This document shows, in pieces, positions 1-8,379 of a DNA stretch of 64,000 nt. Source of the DNA: Methanocalculus sp. (GTDB lineage Archaea; Halobacteriota; Methanomicrobia; Methanomicrobiales; Methanocorpusculaceae); contig DUKV01000001.1 in assembly GCA_013329165.1 (NCBI GenBank), positions 114,511 to 178,510 on the forward strand, written 5' to 3'. The notes under the pieces were generated by a model. It was not told the origin of the DNA and did not search any database. It saw nothing but the letters and a program-made list of their open reading frames with translations. A program made the position numbers and the translations under genes. The stretch's first letter is position 1, and each line of letters starts with the position of its first letter.

Positions 1-439
1 CCATCACATCCAGAACAGCGGCCTTCAGGGTTTTTGGCAATGCGACATCCATATCAAAGACATCCATTGAGATCGCAGTCCGGTTCTTCGGAGGAAGAGC
101 GGGATTAGAGAATGCGGGTGTAGTTGATCCGCCGATGGTAATAGTGCTCCCCCTGCTGCCCCCGTCTTTCTTCGTTGCACCGAGTGTGACCTCCCGGATC
201 GAGCCGGGATACTTCTCCGCCACCGGGCTGAAACCCTCCTGTAACAGCTCAGTCGGCCGCTTCGGATCTTCTGGCAGGACGATTCCGGGTACGCCGCTGA
301 TACCAACCGGGATAAAGAGCTCAAGATCGCCTATCTCCATCCTGAAGTTCTCAAACTCGACCTGCTCCACCCCCGAGAGGAGCGAGAGCAACCGCTCGCC
401 GAGCACGGAATCTGCATGAATCTGATTCTTCTTCATCAT
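1..439 (-). CDS. cdhD: Acetyl-CoA decarbonylase/synthase delta subunit, 5' part
   Basis: N-terminal ~146 codons of the small corrinoid/iron-sulfur protein subunit, which carries the methyl group between tetrahydromethano(sarcina)pterin and the A-cluster of CODH/ACS; the rest lies outside the window. The reading frame contains the family-typical stretch VTLGATKKDGG followed by RGSTITIGG (about residues 81-101) and then the AISMDVFD segment that opens the conserved barrel. The ATG at 439 overlaps the TGA of the upstream cdhC (ATGA junction), so the two are translationally coupled. Identity rests on the recognised N-terminal motif and on the fixed cdhA-B-C-D order. Partial only because of the window edge, not because of damage. 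Confidence 0.9.
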   Translation of the reverse strand, partial: MMKKNQIHADSVLGERLLSLLSGVEQVEFENFRMEIGDLELFIPVGISGVPGIVLPEDPKRPTELLQEGFSPVAEKYPGSIREVTLGATKKDGGSRGSTITIGGSTTPAFSNPALPPKNRTAISMDVFDMDVALPKTLKAAVLDVM

Positions 440-1812
440 TGCATCTCCCCCCGTCCTGGTTTTTTCGGTTGCACAGGCTGGATGATCACCTTGTCCGCAT
501 AGATACGGGCATTCTTGAGGAGAATCCTGAATCCTCCGGTGGTGATCGGGAGTTCGCCTGCGGTGATCACCGCCGTCTCTTCCGCCTCTTCGGCAACCTC
601 AACCCATCGCGTGACAACCGGGTGGTTCTGTCCGGTCAGGAAGGTTTTCAGCTCATCAATGGTGGTGGCATCCTTCTCGGTTGCGATCGCACCAAAGACA
701 GATTCGGGAATATACTCCTTCAATCGCTCCTTGATCTCTTCAGGTATCCATACGACCGCCTCATATCCGCCATCTGCCTGGAGGAATTTCCGTGAACGCA
801 TGTATTCGATCGAGATCCCGTGGAACCCGTCGATCTGTCGGCCTCCAGCAGTCGAATCAGCCATTGTAGAGAAGGGAAGGCCGTTTACGGCGAGATCGCG
901 GAAGCCACGGTGGACGATGCCGTATCCTTCCACTTCAGGAATATAGAAGGCGATCGCCTCAAAGCAGCCGCAGGAGGTGTGGGGGTAGCCGAAGCCCGAG
1001 TAGAGATAGATCCGGTTTACCTCGCCCATCGATCGCTTTTGAGCACTCTCATTCACCCCGGTGTACTCACCCGCCTCCGGGTCGAGACAGTCTCCTTTCT
1101 CGATCGGGAAGATCGGCCCCTTCGGATCGATCCTGGCAGCAGCCCGCCCGTCGAACCAGCTGATCGCCCCACAGTTTGCATACCGTTGTGGGGTGACGAC
1201 ACAGACATGGGTCGGTGCAAAGGACTGGCAGAGTGCACAGCCATAGAAAACATCCACATCCTCGTCAGAGAGGCCGCGTGCCCGTGCATCCCGTGCCTCA
1301 TAGATGGCCAGTGCCTCTGTGTATAGAGGGCCTATCTTTTCGGGATCGGTGATGAAGGTGATCTGGATCTCCTGTATGATCGGCAGCTCGTTTCTGAAGA
1401 GCTCCTGCATCGCCATTCCGATGAACCGGAATGAATTGAGCCCTTTTTTAAAGGATTTTTTAGAGAGGCGGATCCAGATATCGTACCGCTGGTTAAGATG
1501 CATGAAGCCTTCGATATAGTTGGAGTATTCGTGGATACGCCGCTCGATCACCCCCTCCAGATTCTCCTCAAGTTCAGTCCCTGCGATCTCGATTAAGATC
1601 CCGAAGGGATGGCTCTTTCCCTCTTCGAGGTCAGGGATATCGGGGCCGATGACATGGATGGCACCGGATTCGATCTCCTCTGCCGGTTTCAGCCTGACAA
1701 GCTCGAACTTCTCAGCAACCTTCGGGCCGCCGAGTTCAAACTGCATGTCGCTCTTTCTGATCCGCTCACCCTCGTGGACAAGCCCGACATCTACGGGAAT
1801 ATCTTCGAACAT
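436..1812 (-). CDS. cdhC: Acetyl-CoA decarbonylase/synthase beta subunit (acetyl-CoA synthase)
   Basis: Catalytic subunit that joins CO, a methyl group and CoA to acetyl-CoA, or the reverse, at the Ni-Ni-Fe4S4 A-cluster. The 458-residue protein has the archaeal short form, lacking the N-terminal CODH-docking domain of bacterial AcsB. Likely A-cluster cysteines are visible in FYGCALCQSF (about residue 190) and in the HTSCGCFEAI stretch (about 280), separated by the expected ~90 residues. It sits between cdhB (3-nt gap at 1813-1815) and cdhD (ATGA overlap), in one minus-strand operon starting at cdhA. The C-terminal end (PVQPKKPGRGEMQ) is a short tail. Family assignment is secure. Confidence 0.95.
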   Translation of the reverse strand: MFEDIPVDVGLVHEGERIRKSDMQFELGGPKVAEKFELVRLKPAEEIESGAIHVIGPDIPDLEEGKSHPFGILIEIAGTELEENLEGVIERRIHEYSNYIEGFMHLNQRYDIWIRLSKKSFKKGLNSFRFIGMAMQELFRNELPIIQEIQITFITDPEKIGPLYTEALAIYEARDARARGLSDEDVDVFYGCALCQSFAPTHVCVVTPQRYANCGAISWFDGRAAARIDPKGPIFPIEKGDCLDPEAGEYTGVNESAQKRSMGEVNRIYLYSGFGYPHTSCGCFEAIAFYIPEVEGYGIVHRGFRDLAVNGLPFSTMADSTAGGRQIDGFHGISIEYMRSRKFLQADGGYEAVVWIPEEIKERLKEYIPESVFGAIATEKDATTIDELKTFLTGQNHPVVTRWVEVAEEAEETAVITAGELPITTGGFRILLKNARIYADKVIIQPVQPKKPGRGEMQ

Positions 1813-1815
1813 CGC

Positions 1816-2352
1816 TTAGTCCTCCCTGTTCACGAGAATTGCTTCAAGGTTCATGATCCAGTTTTTGATTGAGATATTGGAAAATGACCATCTGGCATTT
1901 GGCTGGTAGACATTGTCAAGGCTGATCGTCTTCAGGTTCGGGGCGAAATTCTTCAGCCCCGAGAGGATCGTCCATCCCATCTGGTAAGGGAGGCCGACGA
2001 AGATGGCAAGGTCATGCGGCCCTTTTCCGTCAACCCCCTGCCATCTCGGATCGGTGAGCCTGTTTCCGATATCGACAGCGGGCATCACCGCATCCGGGGT
2101 AAAACCCCGTTTCAGGAACTCATTGTTTGTATTGCCGGTTGCGACCACCTGAATGTTGTATCGTTTTGCCATTGCAATCACATAATCGATCAGCTTCTTC
2201 TCTTCAAGGTCGATCTCAGCGGCAATGCTCCCGACGACGAATATCGGCCTTTTTGCACGCCTGATCATCGCATCGGCAATCTCTGGCTTTGTGATCAGTG
2301 AGGCTTTCTTTGGTCCGGCCACCTCGGCGGTCAGCCATGCTTCCTGGCTCAT
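1816..2352 (-). CDS. cdhB: CODH/ACS epsilon subunit
   Basis: Small subunit (178 aa) that packs against the alpha subunit in the archaeal alpha2-epsilon2 CO dehydrogenase component. It has a Rossmann-like DHS-type fold: the segment AKRPIFVVGSIAAEID (residues about 32-48) and the closing HDLAIFVGLPYQMGW are typical. The start ATG overlaps the stop of cdhA (2349-2352). No cysteine cluster is present, as expected, since this subunit carries no metal centre. Its role is thought to be structural or in electron transfer to FAD; that is family knowledge, not visible here. Confidence 0.93.
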   Translation of the reverse strand: MSQEAWLTAEVAGPKKASLITKPEIADAMIRRAKRPIFVVGSIAAEIDLEEKKLIDYVIAMAKRYNIQVVATGNTNNEFLKRGFTPDAVMPAVDIGNRLTDPRWQGVDGKGPHDLAIFVGLPYQMGWTILSGLKNFAPNLKTISLDNVYQPNARWSFSNISIKNWIMNLEAILVNRED

Positions 2353-4697
2353 GGGAACGCCTCCTTCTCTGGAAGGAGAGTGGGATCGGGGATCACCGTC
2401 TCCTTCCAGTCTTTCTCTTTAAGGATGGCGACGATATCCTCTTTCATGGTGATCGGAATATCCGCCTCCATCCTGACGAACCGGTGGATGTCTGTCGGCA
2501 TCGCTCCGAGGAGCCTCCGGTGGAGATCGATATAATGTGTCAGTTTCAGCGCCCGTCCACGTGAGGTGTCATTTGGCCTCATTGAGAGCTTGGCGATCAT
2601 CACCATCGCCTCCTCCTTCGTCTCGACGGCAATGAAGAGGTGTTCTGGGACCGGACCCACATACACCTTCTCGCCGGTCCGTGTATCATCGACATACCAG
2701 TCTTCATCATGGTCAGATCGTCCGAGGAGCATCCTCCGGTACTTCGTGCCATGTGGCCCGACGATCACCGGTATCCCGAGCCGCCAGAACCCGGCCGCAA
2801 TCGATACGGCCTTCTGTGACATCGCACCCCAGGCCACCCCCACAGCACCGACCCGGTTATAGACATAATCTGCGATCTCCGCATAATTGCCGCGGAGGTT
2901 TCTGCGTGCGAAGATGCTTGCAATCTTGACGGCAGCACCGGAGATGTGGGCATTCGAGACACATGAGCCGACATTCACAATTGCCCCGGCTTCGAAAGTA
3001 CCTGAATATACCTCATAGGGTGATTTCCCATCCTCATCCCGGTACATGCCGATCGTCATCGCGGCACAACCAGAGGTGCAGACGATGAAACGCCGGTTTG
3101 CAAATTCTATCGCCATCTCAGCAAGTTCATTACCGCCTTTTGGATAGTTCGCACACCCGACGAATGCGACGATCCCCGGGATCTCGCCGAGGACGATCGG
3201 CCCGCCGACCTGCCGGATCTCGATATCCTGGATCGCACCCCGACCTGCCCGGAGCTTGAAGGATTCGTTTCTGAGCGTATCTTCCCCTGCTGCTACGATT
3301 AACGAGTGAATTGGGATCTCCTGGGGGCATGCCGATTCACACCTGATACAGCCGACACATGATTCATAGATCCCGGTCAGCATTGCAGGTTCGCCACGGC
3401 TGAAGGCCTTTAACGCATCGGGTATATGGATGTCATTTGGGCAGGCACGCCGGCATTCCCTGCACTGGGTACATTCCTTTGCCATCTCCAGCGCTTCTGC
3501 AGGTGAGAGGAAGATGCCACTCTTTTTCTTCTTCCGCTTTGGTGCTATCTGCATCGCAGTCCTGACGGCAACGACCCCGACCTCCCCGGGATTCATGATC
3601 AGGGCGCCGTCGATCTTTCCGCTCACGAGGTCGTCGATGATCTCTTCAGGCGGATCCCCTGTTCTGTCAGTGAGTCCAAGGCAGTTCTTCCCGCTGGTTG
3701 CGATCACCGGGATCTTCAGGGCACGGGCTTCATCCAGTACATCGGTCCTGATGCATTGCTCGTCAACGACGATGATATCGGGAATGCCACTCCTGATATA
3801 CCGGATCTGCCAGGATATCGGGCCGATGATCTTTGCCTTCGATGAGTACCGCGTCATATCGATCCCGGTGCAGCAGATCCCGGTCACCTCGATATCGCCG
3901 ATCAGCTCGTTATCCTGCATATAGTCCATGATCTCAACAGATGGGGGAACATTATGGCCGATGACCAGGATCACCGGCCTGGTGGTGTCAACCGAGCCAA
4001 AACCTATATCGACAAGGGGTGCATTCGGATCAGCTTTTGGGAGATCATATGAGGAGATCTGGGCAATATCCGCAACCTCCATTGAGAGATGATCGATCAT
4101 GCCGGTGTGCATAACTTTTGATTCCAGATCGACGGGGTTGCCCTCCTGCCCGGTATGGGTGCAGGCAAGGAGTTGTGTGATCTGCTGCTCCGAGTAATCG
4201 AGCACCATCTCCAGATCGCCAAGCGTCTCCGGCTTCATTCCACAGACGAGGCGGGTGATCGGCGCTTCTACCTTGATATTCAGGCCGCCGGGATCGAGCC
4301 GGGTGTCTGCACCGAACTCCTCGATCAGGTGGGTAACCAGCTCACGGGCATGGCTTGTATGGGTTGCTGCTCCGATACAGGCGGCAAGGAGGACGATTCT
4401 GGACTGCTGCCCCGGCATCGTGATGCCGCATGCACCCTTCTTGTCTCCGGTCAGGTCGCATTTGCCGAAGGTACAGAGGCAGCAGAGATCACAGAATGGG
4501 AGGTAAAACGGCTTGTATCTATTCAGGAGGGTCAGATCCCAGTTCCTGAGTGTGGACATCGACGGAAACGGCGTCGGCCCCTGCGGTTCATCCCAGGTCT
4601 CCTGTGCGAGCCTGCCAACAGAAAATCTGAGATCTTTGATATTCCCTATCTCGGTCTCGATCTCCTTGATACTGATATTGATCTCTTTTGTGCCCAT
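2349..4697 (-). CDS. cdhA: CODH/ACS alpha subunit (carbon monoxide dehydrogenase)
   Basis: Ni-Fe-S carbon monoxide dehydrogenase of the archaeal five-subunit complex, which interconverts CO2 and CO for acetyl-CoA synthesis or cleavage. Visible features are the N-terminal cluster ligands FCDLCCLCTFGKCD, two ferredoxin-type 4Fe-4S motifs (CTQCRECRRACP and CVGCIRCESACP) in the middle, and C-cluster ligand regions GICCTGIDMTRYSS, GCANYPKGGNE, CTSGCAAM and GSCVSNAH. I choose the ATG at 4697 (786 minus 4 residues). It has a GGTGG sequence just upstream and lies about 25 nt from a TATA-like box, so the ATG at 4709 four codons earlier would be too close to the promoter. First gene of the cdhABCD operon. 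Confidence 0.95.
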   Translation of the reverse strand: MGTKEINISIKEIETEIGNIKDLRFSVGRLAQETWDEPQGPTPFPSMSTLRNWDLTLLNRYKPFYLPFCDLCCLCTFGKCDLTGDKKGACGITMPGQQSRIVLLAACIGAATHTSHARELVTHLIEEFGADTRLDPGGLNIKVEAPITRLVCGMKPETLGDLEMVLDYSEQQITQLLACTHTGQEGNPVDLESKVMHTGMIDHLSMEVADIAQISSYDLPKADPNAPLVDIGFGSVDTTRPVILVIGHNVPPSVEIMDYMQDNELIGDIEVTGICCTGIDMTRYSSKAKIIGPISWQIRYIRSGIPDIIVVDEQCIRTDVLDEARALKIPVIATSGKNCLGLTDRTGDPPEEIIDDLVSGKIDGALIMNPGEVGVVAVRTAMQIAPKRKKKKSGIFLSPAEALEMAKECTQCRECRRACPNDIHIPDALKAFSRGEPAMLTGIYESCVGCIRCESACPQEIPIHSLIVAAGEDTLRNESFKLRAGRGAIQDIEIRQVGGPIVLGEIPGIVAFVGCANYPKGGNELAEMAIEFANRRFIVCTSGCAAMTIGMYRDEDGKSPYEVYSGTFEAGAIVNVGSCVSNAHISGAAVKIASIFARRNLRGNYAEIADYVYNRVGAVGVAWGAMSQKAVSIAAGFWRLGIPVIVGPHGTKYRRMLLGRSDHDEDWYVDDTRTGEKVYVGPVPEHLFIAVETKEEAMVMIAKLSMRPNDTSRGRALKLTHYIDLHRRLLGAMPTDIHRFVRMEADIPITMKEDIVAILKEKDWKETVIPDPTLLPEKEAFP

Positions 4698-4717
4698 TAC
4701 TCCCACCATCTGTTTCT

Positions 4718-4727
4718 CTTATATAGG
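4718..4727 (-). promoter_or_regulatory. Candidate TATA box of the cdh operon
   Basis: On the minus strand this reads CCTATATAAG. Its centre is about 25-27 nt upstream of the ATG at 4697, the usual archaeal TATA-to-TSS distance, so the cdh mRNA may begin almost at that start codon. No BRE was scored; the call is by eye. Confidence 0.5.
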
Positions 4728-4925
4728 ATTCATCCACCCCGGTTCTGGTACATATTGGGCGAACCCTGTATATCAGTGATTCAATCCTTTATGGGGCTAA
4801 AATAGTTTCTATCGGAGTCATTGGGTGGATTGGGGGAGATCATGACGGTTCTGGCAGAACAGCTGCCCGGAAGATGAGGTGAAATGTGTCGAAATCGCGC
4901 GTCTCCGGTCACCTCAGTATCCGGA

Positions 4926-5804
4926 TCAGTCGAGGAGATTTGGTATATCCTGCAGTTCCAGGTGCCCGGCGATCGTCCGGGTGACCAGGGGGCCGGGCGC
5001 CTGCCCCTGGAGGCTGAGGGTTGCGATGGTGCGTTCAGCAATTGCTGCCGGATCGATCGCTCCTTCCGCAACCGATGCCCGCACTGTCGCATGCACCCTC
5101 TGAATAGCGGCAAGCCCGATATCCATTTTGAGATAGGCATCTTCTCCTTCGGCGGGAAGATCCCATGCGGGGAAGAGGATGTTCACTCCTTCGAGCTCAC
5201 GGAGCCGTTTGATGGATGCAACTGACGCGTGTGGATCGTCGTAGATGGGGAATCCACCCTGAACAGGTATGGAATCGCCTGAAAAGAGGATGCCGGTCTC
5301 CTCCATGAAGAGTGAGATGGATCCGGGTGAGTGGCCCGGCGTATGGATCACCGTCATTTCGGTTATGCTCTCTCCTGATGTATCAGGGATGATTGAATCG
5401 CCGTCCTGAAGCTCGCGATCAATGGTGATGGGGCCGCTGATCAGCGACTCGAAGCCGGGCACGGGCCGCTCCCTGTGCTGGAGATCCAGGTCCTCTATCC
5501 AGGCACGATCCGCTGTGTGCGCCGCGATTGTGCACCCGGTTGCCCGCTGGATTGCCCATGCCCCTCCCATATGATCCGGGTGGGCATGGGTCAGGATGAT
5601 CTCTCTGATCTCGCGGGGATCGCGGCCGGCTGCCCGGATCGCCTCAACGATCTCGGTTCCGCATCCGGCAACCCCCGAGTCGATCAGGGTGATCGTCTCC
5701 CCAAAGACCAGATAACAGTACACGAACCGATCCAGTGTGACTCCGGGTGCAACAGGGATCGTAAAATTCAGTTTCAGTGCCTGAACAGAGGGTGCGATTG
5801 CCAT
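4926..5804 (-). CDS. MBL-fold metallo-hydrolase
   Basis: Metallo-beta-lactamase-fold hydrolase of 292 residues. The metal-binding signature HAHPDHMGG is at about residues 92-100, a second histidine in VIHTPGHSPGS at about 155, and the bridging aspartate in FSGDSIP at about 173. The long helical C-terminal part (from about 215) resembles glyoxalase II-like members, but the substrate cannot be told. A good ribosome site (AAGGAG, 6 nt before ATG) supports the start. A TATA-like TTTTTATA on the minus strand at about 5841-5848 and an inverted repeat just upstream suggest its own regulated promoter. Monocistronic; convergent neighbours are absent. Confidence 0.85.
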   Translation of the reverse strand: MAIAPSVQALKLNFTIPVAPGVTLDRFVYCYLVFGETITLIDSGVAGCGTEIVEAIRAAGRDPREIREIILTHAHPDHMGGAWAIQRATGCTIAAHTADRAWIEDLDLQHRERPVPGFESLISGPITIDRELQDGDSIIPDTSGESITEMTVIHTPGHSPGSISLFMEETGILFSGDSIPVQGGFPIYDDPHASVASIKRLRELEGVNILFPAWDLPAEGEDAYLKMDIGLAAIQRVHATVRASVAEGAIDPAAIAERTIATLSLQGQAPGPLVTRTIAGHLELQDIPNLLD

Positions 5805-5860
5805 AAGATCTCCTTATGAAGGGTATAGGAAGGAAGGAGGTATAAAAAGTACTGGTAAAA

Positions 5861-5872
5861 TGTACTTGTACA
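5861..5872. promoter_or_regulatory. Inverted repeat upstream of MBL hydrolase promoter
   Basis: Perfect palindrome TGTACTTGTACA (5-bp arms, 2-nt centre). It sits about 15 nt upstream of the TATA-like element of the metallo-hydrolase gene; a further GTAC copy lies at 5849-5852. Position upstream of TATA fits an activator or regulator site. Function not shown. Confidence 0.4.
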
Positions 5873-5939
5873 AATGCTGGTGTGGCAGCCCCCTCTTTCA
5901 CGTTGTCTGCTAAAACCCTGCCACCCTTAAACGATCAGC

Positions 5940-6371
5940 TCAGAAGGTTACCCGTGGGGCTTCTGCTTCCCGCATATTGTATTCCATCGTCCAGAAGTAC
6001 GCCTCGCCGTGGGCGATCCTGAAGACGACAAGTTTTGGATCGGCTGCACCGGTGATCCCGATATCATGGAGCCAGGGGCGGTCTTCGATCAGCTTCTCCC
6101 TGAGATATATCTCACTGACCGGCTCGATCGATCCTGCAACCCGCATCATCTTTCCGGCACCGTCACCGGGAGCAAAGAAGCAGAGTTCAAGATTGGGGTT
6201 TTTTGTGAGCTGTTTCCAGACATTCTTTCCAATACAGGTATGGTAGTAGAATCCTGTCTCATCGGCAAACCACATGGCAAATGCCCGGACCCGTGGCTGG
6301 TTACCGTCCATGGTGGCGATATAGGTCACCGGGTTCTCATTTGCGAATGTAACGCATTCGGAAAAGTCCAT
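5940..6371 (-). CDS. Pyridoxamine 5'-phosphate oxidase family protein (FMN-binding split barrel)
   Basis: Small (143 aa) split-barrel flavin- or F420-binding protein. The N-terminal pattern of an alpha helix followed by VTYIATMDGNQPRVRAF and MWFADETGFYYHT is characteristic of the PNPOx-like superfamily, and the later YLREKLIEDRPWLHD segment matches archaeal single-domain members. Known relatives bind FMN, F420 or haem, and the substrate is not predictable. Start ATG at 6371 is the only reasonable one, preceded by a GGAGTTATGAGG-like stretch on the coding strand. It stands alone between the MBL protein and a Fic gene, both on the same strand, with separate intergenic gaps of 61-135 nt. Confidence 0.8.
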   Translation of the reverse strand: MDFSECVTFANENPVTYIATMDGNQPRVRAFAMWFADETGFYYHTCIGKNVWKQLTKNPNLELCFFAPGDGAGKMMRVAGSIEPVSEIYLREKLIEDRPWLHDIGITGAADPKLVVFRIAHGEAYFWTMEYNMREAEAPRVTF

Positions 6372-6432
6372 TTTGGTTCCTCATAACTCCATTCGGGAAG
6401 GAGAAGGATAAATATTGCGGGGAGTCGGGGTG

Positions 6433-7464
6433 TCAGGGAGGAGGTCTCTTCAGTTTTCTGAATGCCTTTACAACTCCAGCATATGGCTCTCTTTTCGGAT
6501 ATCCTTCCGTGGACTGCTGCTGCTTCATCCCCTCGGTAATTGACCTGTGTTGATTGCAGTAGATTGCGTGGAGTGTCTGGACAATTGCCCTGGTGTCGCC
6601 TTCATCTGCCTCGGCGAGTGCATCCAGGTACGCAGAACGGTGCTCAAGCCCGAGGTAGAGTGTCGGATATCCGGCCCGCTCAAGGATGACGGTTGCGAGT
6701 GCCCTGCCCACCCGTCCATTCCCATCAACGAAGGGGTGAATCCTCTCAAACTGTGCATGGAAGAGTATGGCAAGTTCGAATGGTGCGAGTGTTTTCCGGT
6801 TCTTCCTGTACCATGCCATGAGCCTCTTCATCTCATCAGGGACAAGAATTGCCGGAGGTGGTTCAAATGCCGCCTTCTCAATTCCCATCTGGATAGTCCG
6901 GTACTCTCCGGGACTATGGAGGATGCCGCGGAGGAGCAGCTCATGGACCTTTTTGATGAGTGTCTCGGTGATATCTCCTGAATAGTCCTCAAGGTGTCTT
7001 CTGAGTGTGATGAAGTTGTGGATCTCATATATCTCCTCCATCTTCTTTCCGGCGGGTGAGATGTCATGTTCCAGAAGTTCCTCTGCTTCCCTGAGAGTGA
7101 TTGTATTTCCTTCTATGGCGGTTGTGCCCTGAACGTACCGGAGATACATCGCATCAAGGCAATGCTCGCTCTCATCGGGATAGCGCTCCTTGAAGCGTTC
7201 GTAGTAATAGCGGATGGTCTCAAGCGCTGTTGCCCCGGCGGTGTCGAGGATGGTATATTGGTAGTGGTTGAGCCGGTAGTTGAGGTATGTGATTAACCTC
7301 AGATTCTCCAGTTCTGATATTTTTGATACAACCTCCTCAATGGTTGTTTTTTCACATCTCCCGATATATTTCTGTAGGGAAATGGATTTAGCGTTAACTT
7401 TTACTCTATCCTGTAGATAGAGGTATTTATTGCCCTTTATTGTCTTTATTGATAGCGAAGGCAT
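6433..7464 (-). CDS. Fic domain protein (probable AMPylase/nucleotidyl transferase)
   Basis: 343-residue Fic/DOC protein that probably transfers AMP (or another phosphate moiety) to protein hydroxyls. The catalytic signature HPFVDGNGRVGR is complete at residues 243-254, including the catalytic His243. An inhibitory-helix motif TAIEGN is at 115-120, N-terminal to the Fic core, so this is a class II, self-inhibited enzyme with Glu118 as the likely obstructing glutamate. Residues 1-60 are a lysine-rich module of the type often seen in archaeal Fic proteins, and the last ~35 residues look disordered. The 5' end is AT-richer than its neighbours, and it lies next to decayed genes near a tRNA, which suggests acquisition by transfer. 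Confidence 0.9.
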   Translation of the reverse strand: MPSLSIKTIKGNKYLYLQDRVKVNAKSISLQKYIGRCEKTTIEEVVSKISELENLRLITYLNYRLNHYQYTILDTAGATALETIRYYYERFKERYPDESEHCLDAMYLRYVQGTTAIEGNTITLREAEELLEHDISPAGKKMEEIYEIHNFITLRRHLEDYSGDITETLIKKVHELLLRGILHSPGEYRTIQMGIEKAAFEPPPAILVPDEMKRLMAWYRKNRKTLAPFELAILFHAQFERIHPFVDGNGRVGRALATVILERAGYPTLYLGLEHRSAYLDALAEADEGDTRAIVQTLHAIYCNQHRSITEGMKQQQSTEGYPKREPYAGVVKAFRKLKRPPP

Positions 7465-7632
7465 CTCTTTTTTGTTATGAATATTTCAGGAGGAAAAAGG
7501 TATTGTTGGGATAACATCTCTTTATCGGTATGGGATCTCTTCTTGTGATTCCATGAATGTACTCAGGGATGCCACCCGGCTATTATAATGCCCTATTGGA
7601 TGATACCTTAGTTCCATCATTACATAAGGCGA

Positions 7633-8019
7633 ATGGTGATATTACCTTTCTATAGAGATGTTCAACCATGCAAGCCTATGGATCCAAATCGGAGAAGATT
7701 GATTATGCTGAAACCAGGCTCGAATGACAAGAAATATTACCTCACCTTTACTGAGGATGAGTTGGAAGAGTTACTCTATCATGCAGAAGAACTTGTTGAG
7801 TGTTTTGGGCTGAATGACAGGATCAGAAAATACAAAGGGAAGCGTCCAATCGGTCTCTATTGTTGGGATATTGAGGCATTATATGAGGTATATAGCCATA
7901 TCCTCAAATCTGATTATGAGGGATTATACAAAGATAAAGAATCTCCTTGTTGCCTGGCCATGCAAAGCCTTGTCAATAAACTGAAAAAGCATATGGATCT
8001 GGCTTTTTCTGATTACTGA
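7633..8019 (+). CDS. Hypothetical protein, AT-rich
   Basis: No family recognised. The 128-residue frame is mostly helical and charged. From about residue 25 it reads as a plausible compact protein (MLKPGSNDKKYYLTFTEDEL onward) with a leucine/glutamate-rich helix and a CC pair near 106. The likely true start is therefore ATG 7705, preceded by GGAG at 10 nt, or ATG 7678; the upstream part looks less protein-like. Base composition is clearly lower in GC than the next gene, in line with the mixed origin of this 6.4-10 kb stretch. Divergent from the Fic gene with a 168-nt gap. Confidence 0.5.
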   Translation: MVILPFYRDVQPCKPMDPNRRRLIMLKPGSNDKKYYLTFTEDELEELLYHAEELVECFGLNDRIRKYKGKRPIGLYCWDIEALYEVYSHILKSDYEGLYKDKESPCCLAMQSLVNKLKKHMDLAFSDY

Positions 8020-8379
8020 TTGGGCTCGCTATCTCCTCCTCTTCTCATGTATCCTGTACGAATGTGAAGTGGATCTGCAGGACGCTTGCGGGGATGAAGG
8101 AGCAGGTCGGTGATCACGAGAATCGTCTGCGAGCGATCGAGGGCTGGCGGCTCACGAAGATCGGCGAGGAACAGCGGATGCAGCGCCGGTGCAGGCGACC
8201 TCGTGTGCGGTGTCGTGGCGGTCATGGTGCGGGTGCTCGGCGGTGGATGGTAGAAGATCAGCATTATACCGCACTCCTGTATCCGCACTTTATCCACACC
8301 GGGCAGATCCTCCGCACCGTTCCGGGGCATGAGCGTCGCCCGTTCCTCCGAAACTCCGTGATAATATCCACACCCGTCA
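8020..8379. other. Stretch without a convincing gene
   Basis: 360 nt of GC-rich sequence between an AT-rich hypothetical gene and the 3' end of the truncated regulator. The plus strand from 8064 has a short stretch that reads like a coiled-coil protein (MKEQVGDHENRLRAIEG, about 8091-8141) and may be a gene fragment, but the rest of that frame is arginine-rich noise. No RNA gene or repeat was seen. Confidence 0.5.

Noticed and set aside
820..1326. A 168-codon open frame on the plus strand
   Set aside because: It is antisense to the well-supported cdhC coding sequence; no motif and no ribosome site.
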